In this document: one piece after another, positions 61,704-64,000 of the stretch
Layout: every line of letters begins with the position of its first letter
Numbering within the stretch: the first letter of the stretch is position 1
DNA from: Erythrobacter sp. KY5
Lineage (GTDB): Bacteria > Pseudomonadota > Alphaproteobacteria > Sphingomonadales > Sphingomonadaceae
Direction of reading: 5' to 3'
Assembly (NCBI RefSeq): GCF_003264115.1
Contig: NZ_CP021912.1
Span: 1,781,001-1,845,000 of the forward strand
Length of the DNA stretch: 64,000 bases
The notes under the pieces: generated by a model
Databases searched by the model: none
Told to the model about the DNA's origin: nothing
What the model saw: only the letters and a program-made list of their open reading frames with translations
Position numbers and translations under genes: made by a program

Positions 61704-62396
61704 CTAATCAAACCCCACGAACCGCGCCGCTTCATCCACGCTGCGCCGCGTGATCTTGACCGGGTTTGCCGGGAAGTCCTCGTCCGGCCAGCCCAGGGCG
61801 ACCGCTTTCATGATGACCTGATCGTCGGGAATGCTCGCATGTTCGCGCACGACTGGTGATTGCATGATCCCTTGCGAGTTGATCACGCAGCCAAGCCCGC
61901 GCGACCATGCAGCGTTGACGAGCGCGGTGGTGACCGCGCCGCAATCGAATACGGTGTCGTCGGCGTCGGACAATTCTTTGTCGTAGGTGATGATCACGCA
62001 AACGGGCGCATCGAACTGGCGAAAGCCGCGCAGGACCCAGTCCTGGCGCTTTTCCTTGTCGTCCCGGCCAATGCCCATGGCTTCGAACAACTGGATCGCG
62101 CAGCCCACCTGACGGTCGCGGTGAACGCCCTCGAATGGATGGCCCTTGCGAAACTCGCGGCTGTCTGGCTCGCCCGCGAGGATGCGCTCGGTGTTGCCCT
62201 TGCGGATGCGGTCCAGCGGTTCGCCGGTGATGACGTGGAAGTGATAGGGCTGGGTGTTCATCGAGGAGGGCGAGCGCATCGCCATCTCCAGCACTTCCTC
62301 GATCAGCTCACGCGGAACAGGCTTGTCGAGATAGCCCCGGATCGAACGCCGACCGAGCACCACCTCGTCATACTTCTGGTCAACGTTTCCACCCAA
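61704..62396 (-). CDS. Nitroreductase family protein
   Basis: 230-residue FMN oxidoreductase. The N-terminal FMN-binding part is GRRSIRGYLDKPVPREL near residues 15-31, PSSMNTQPYHFHVITG is near 43, and ALVNAAWSRGLGCVINSQG with ALGWPDEDFPANPV near the end completes the flavin pocket. It uses NAD(P)H to reduce nitro compounds, quinones or other acceptors. It forms a homodimer. The gene stands alone between the Zur-type genes and hemA, all on the same strand. Confidence 0.92.
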   Translation of the reverse strand: MGGNVDQKYDEVVLGRRSIRGYLDKPVPRELIEEVLEMAMRSPSSMNTQPYHFHVITGEPLDRIRKGNTERILAGEPDSREFRKGHPFEGVHRDRQVGCAIQLFEAMGIGRDDKEKRQDWVLRGFRQFDAPVCVIITYDKELSDADDTVFDCGAVTTALVNAAWSRGLGCVINSQGIMQSPVVREHASIPDDQVIMKAVALGWPDEDFPANPVKITRRSVDEAARFVGFD

Positions 62397-62466
62397 CTTG
62401 TCTCTCCCGATTCTGTTCAGTCAGGAGAGCTAGCGCAGCAAGCGCGCCGCGCAAAGGACGCTACGT

Positions 62467-63687
62467 TCAGGCTGCCTGCGCCAGCTCCATTTCAAGCCGG
62501 TCCCAGATTTCGACCAGCGCCTCGGTCAGCTCGCTCATCATCTCTTCGGTATGATGCGGGCCGGGGGTGAAGCGCAGGCGTTCCGTGCCGCGCGGCACAG
62601 TGGGGAAGTTGATCGGCTGAACATAGACGCCGTATTCGGCAAGCAGGATGTCGCTGATTTTCTTGGCGCGCACCGGATCGCCGACCATCAGCGGGACGAT
62701 ATGCGTGACGCTGTCCATCACCGGCAGGCCTGCCTCGGCGAACTTCAGTTTGAGCGTCGCGGCGGCCTGTTGCTGCGCGTTGCGCTCTACATTGGATTTC
62801 TTGAGGTGCTTGACCGAAGCGAGCACGCCCGCGACCAGCACCGGCGAAAGCGAGGTCGTGAAGATGAAGCCCGGCGCGTAGGAGCGGATGCAGTCGATCA
62901 CGCGCTTGTCAGCGGCGATATAGCCGCCCATCACGCCGAACGCCTTGCCCAGCGTCCCTTCGATGATGTCGATCCGGTCCGCCGCATTGTCGCGTTCCGA
63001 AATGCCGCCGCCATGATCGCCATACATGCCGACCGCGTGAACTTCGTCGATATAGGTCAGCGCGTTGTACTTCTCCGCAAGGTCGCAAATCGCGTGGATC
63101 GGAGCAACGTCGCCGTCCATCGAATAGACGCTTTCGAAAGCGATGACCTTGGGCGTGTCGGCGTCCTCGGCTGCGAGCAGCTGTTCGAGATGGGCGATGT
63201 CGTTGTGACGGAAAACGCGCTTTTCACAGCCCGAATTGCGGATACCGGCGATCATGCTGGCGTGGTTCAGTTCATCGGAAAAGATCACGCAGCCCGGAAG
63301 CAATTTGGCCAGCGTCGAAAGCGTTGCATCGTTCGAAACGTAGCCCGAGGTGAACAGCAGGGCACCGTCCTTGCCGTGAAGCTCTGCCAGTTCCTTTTCA
63401 AGCTCGACATGCAGATGCGTGTTACCGCCGATATTGCGCGTACCGCCCGAGCCCGCGCCGACATCGTGCAGCGCTTCTTCCATAGCGCCGATCACGACAT
63501 CGTGCTGGCCCATGCACAAATAGTCGTTCGAGCACCAAACGGTGATCGGCTTTGGACCGTTATGGCCGTGGAAGCACCGCGCATTGGGATAGGCACCCTT
63601 GTTGCGCATGATGTCGATGAACACGCGGTAGCGACCTTCTTCGTGAAGGCGGTCGATCGCGGAATCGAAAATCTGGTCGTAATTCAC
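62467..63687 (-). CDS. hemA: 5-aminolevulinate synthase
   Basis: 406-residue PLP enzyme that makes 5-aminolevulinate from glycine and succinyl-CoA, the first step of heme synthesis by the Shemin (C4) pathway found in alphaproteobacteria. The substrate region is [20 protein letters not shown] near residue 80, [12 protein letters not shown] is near 212, and the PLP lysine is in [13 protein letters not shown] near 243. The likely start is GTG 63687 ([11 protein letters not shown]), where homology begins; an upstream in-frame start at 63837 adds 50 improbable residues. The C-terminal [19 protein letters not shown] is standard. Confidence 0.95.
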   Translation of the reverse strand: MNYDQIFDSAIDRLHEEGRYRVFIDIMRNKGAYPNARCFHGHNGPKPITVWCSNDYLCMGQHDVVIGAMEEALHDVGAGSGGTRNIGGNTHLHVELEKELAELHGKDGALLFTSGYVSNDATLSTLAKLLPGCVIFSDELNHASMIAGIRNSGCEKRVFRHNDIAHLEQLLAAEDADTPKVIAFESVYSMDGDVAPIHAICDLAEKYNALTYIDEVHAVGMYGDHGGGISERDNAADRIDIIEGTLGKAFGVMGGYIAADKRVIDCIRSYAPGFIFTTSLSPVLVAGVLASVKHLKKSNVERNAQQQAAATLKLKFAEAGLPVMDSVTHIVPLMVGDPVRAKKISDILLAEYGVYVQPINFPTVPRGTERLRFTPGPHHTEEMMSELTEALVEIWDRLEMELAQAA

Positions 63688-63893
63688 TGTCGCTCTGCTC
63701 TTTAGGAGGACTGCGCAAACAGCCCCCGAAGTTTCAGGACGACCCGTTGACCGGGCTCTTGACGTCCAAAACCCAAACACGTGCAGACCATACAACCCCC
63801 CGATGGCCCAAATGTTTCGAGGCCCCCTATGTAGCAATCCTCGCTCACAAGAAAACCGCGATCTTTGCGAGTGATTTGCAGGTAATCATCGGC
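63688..63893. other. Intergenic region upstream of hemA
   Basis: Holds the hemA promoter by position. The mRNA leader reads CCTCCTAAAGAGCAGAGCGA just before the GTG. No other structure or gene was recognised. Confidence 0.4.
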
Positions 63894-64000
63894 CTAGAAA
63901 GCGCGCAATTCGTCGATCCCGTAAGCGCTAAGGGTGCCAGAGAGCGCTTCGAACTCGCCGAGATCCCCGGTGCTGACGGCAAAACTGGGTGCTGACGAAT
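63894..64000 (-). CDS. C-terminal end of a gene entering from the right edge
   Basis: The minus strand ends in a TAG at 63894-63896 after an open frame to the window edge. The 34 visible residues end in GDLGEFEALSGTLSAYGIDE followed by LRAF, a composition typical of a real protein C-terminus with a short helix. I cannot identify the protein. It would be transcribed in the same direction as hemA. Confidence 0.45.
   Translation of the reverse strand, partial: SSAPSFAVSTGDLGEFEALSGTLSAYGIDELRAF

Noticed and set aside
62551..63705. Plus-strand open frame of 384 codons over hemA
   Set aside because: hemA on the minus strand is unambiguous.
63747..63995. Plus-strand open frame of 82 codons near the right edge
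   Set aside because: The minus frame ending at 63894 has a far more protein-like reading, and the plus frame covers the hemA promoter.

Overview
The window looks like chromosomal DNA of a high-G+C alphaproteobacterium, most likely of the Sphingomonadales (Erythrobacter or a close relative). The grounds are the single-step 5-aminolevulinate synthase (hemA), an EcfG-type general-stress sigma factor with a matching GGAAC-N16-CGTT promoter, a BigR-type sulfide operon, betaine-lipid genes btaAB, a TonB-receptor-centred iron locus and the general protein style. No rRNA, tRNA or CRISPR was seen. This placement is inference from gene content only.

Left part (1-13,000) is accessory DNA. It holds a type III restriction-modification pair (res cut by the window edge, then mod), several unrecognised genes including a small lipoprotein and an AT-hook-like protein, and an IS21-family element whose istA carries one in-frame TGA. 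Next come fragments of three unrelated genes (marR, SDR, TonB receptor), then a TonB-dependent siderophore receptor with a PepSY membrane protein behind a Fur-like site. A gene-poor stretch of about 0.7 kb closes this part.

From 13,000 to 32,600 are metabolic operons. They are a PaoABC-like molybdenum aldehyde/xanthine oxidoreductase; a persulfide/sulfide operon (bigR, blh, two YeeE/YedE halves, sulP and a membrane protein) under a perfect 19-bp inverted repeat; an ABC-F ATPase; an EcfG-like sigma factor; and a four-gene set of fused 5-oxoprolinase, DUF969, DUF979 and DUF2891 that I read as 5-oxoproline uptake and cleavage, with a convergent secreted M24 peptidase.

From 32,800 to 43,100 is the most unusual region: five consecutive exported proteins. 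Four are DUF11-like Ig-type proteins, and the fifth is a 1,746-residue protein with Ig-like modules followed by about 800 residues that look like an outer-membrane beta-barrel. Three of the five share one N-terminal module, and two start sites are preceded by the same promoter-like box. I suggest a surface display or assembly system; no function is proven.

From 43,100 to the end are housekeeping and lipid/polyamine genes: a trehalose operon (otsB, GH15, otsA, with an apparent one-base frameshift at the otsA start), a lone receiver domain, a DSP-type phosphatase, trxB, tandem MAPEG genes, btaAB, a threonine dehydratase, a carboxyspermidine/carboxynorspermidine pathway with an ornithine/lysine decarboxylase and a macrodomain protein, a LemA/DUF3137 divergent pair, a Zur-type MerC/DUF1826 operon, a nitroreductase and hemA.
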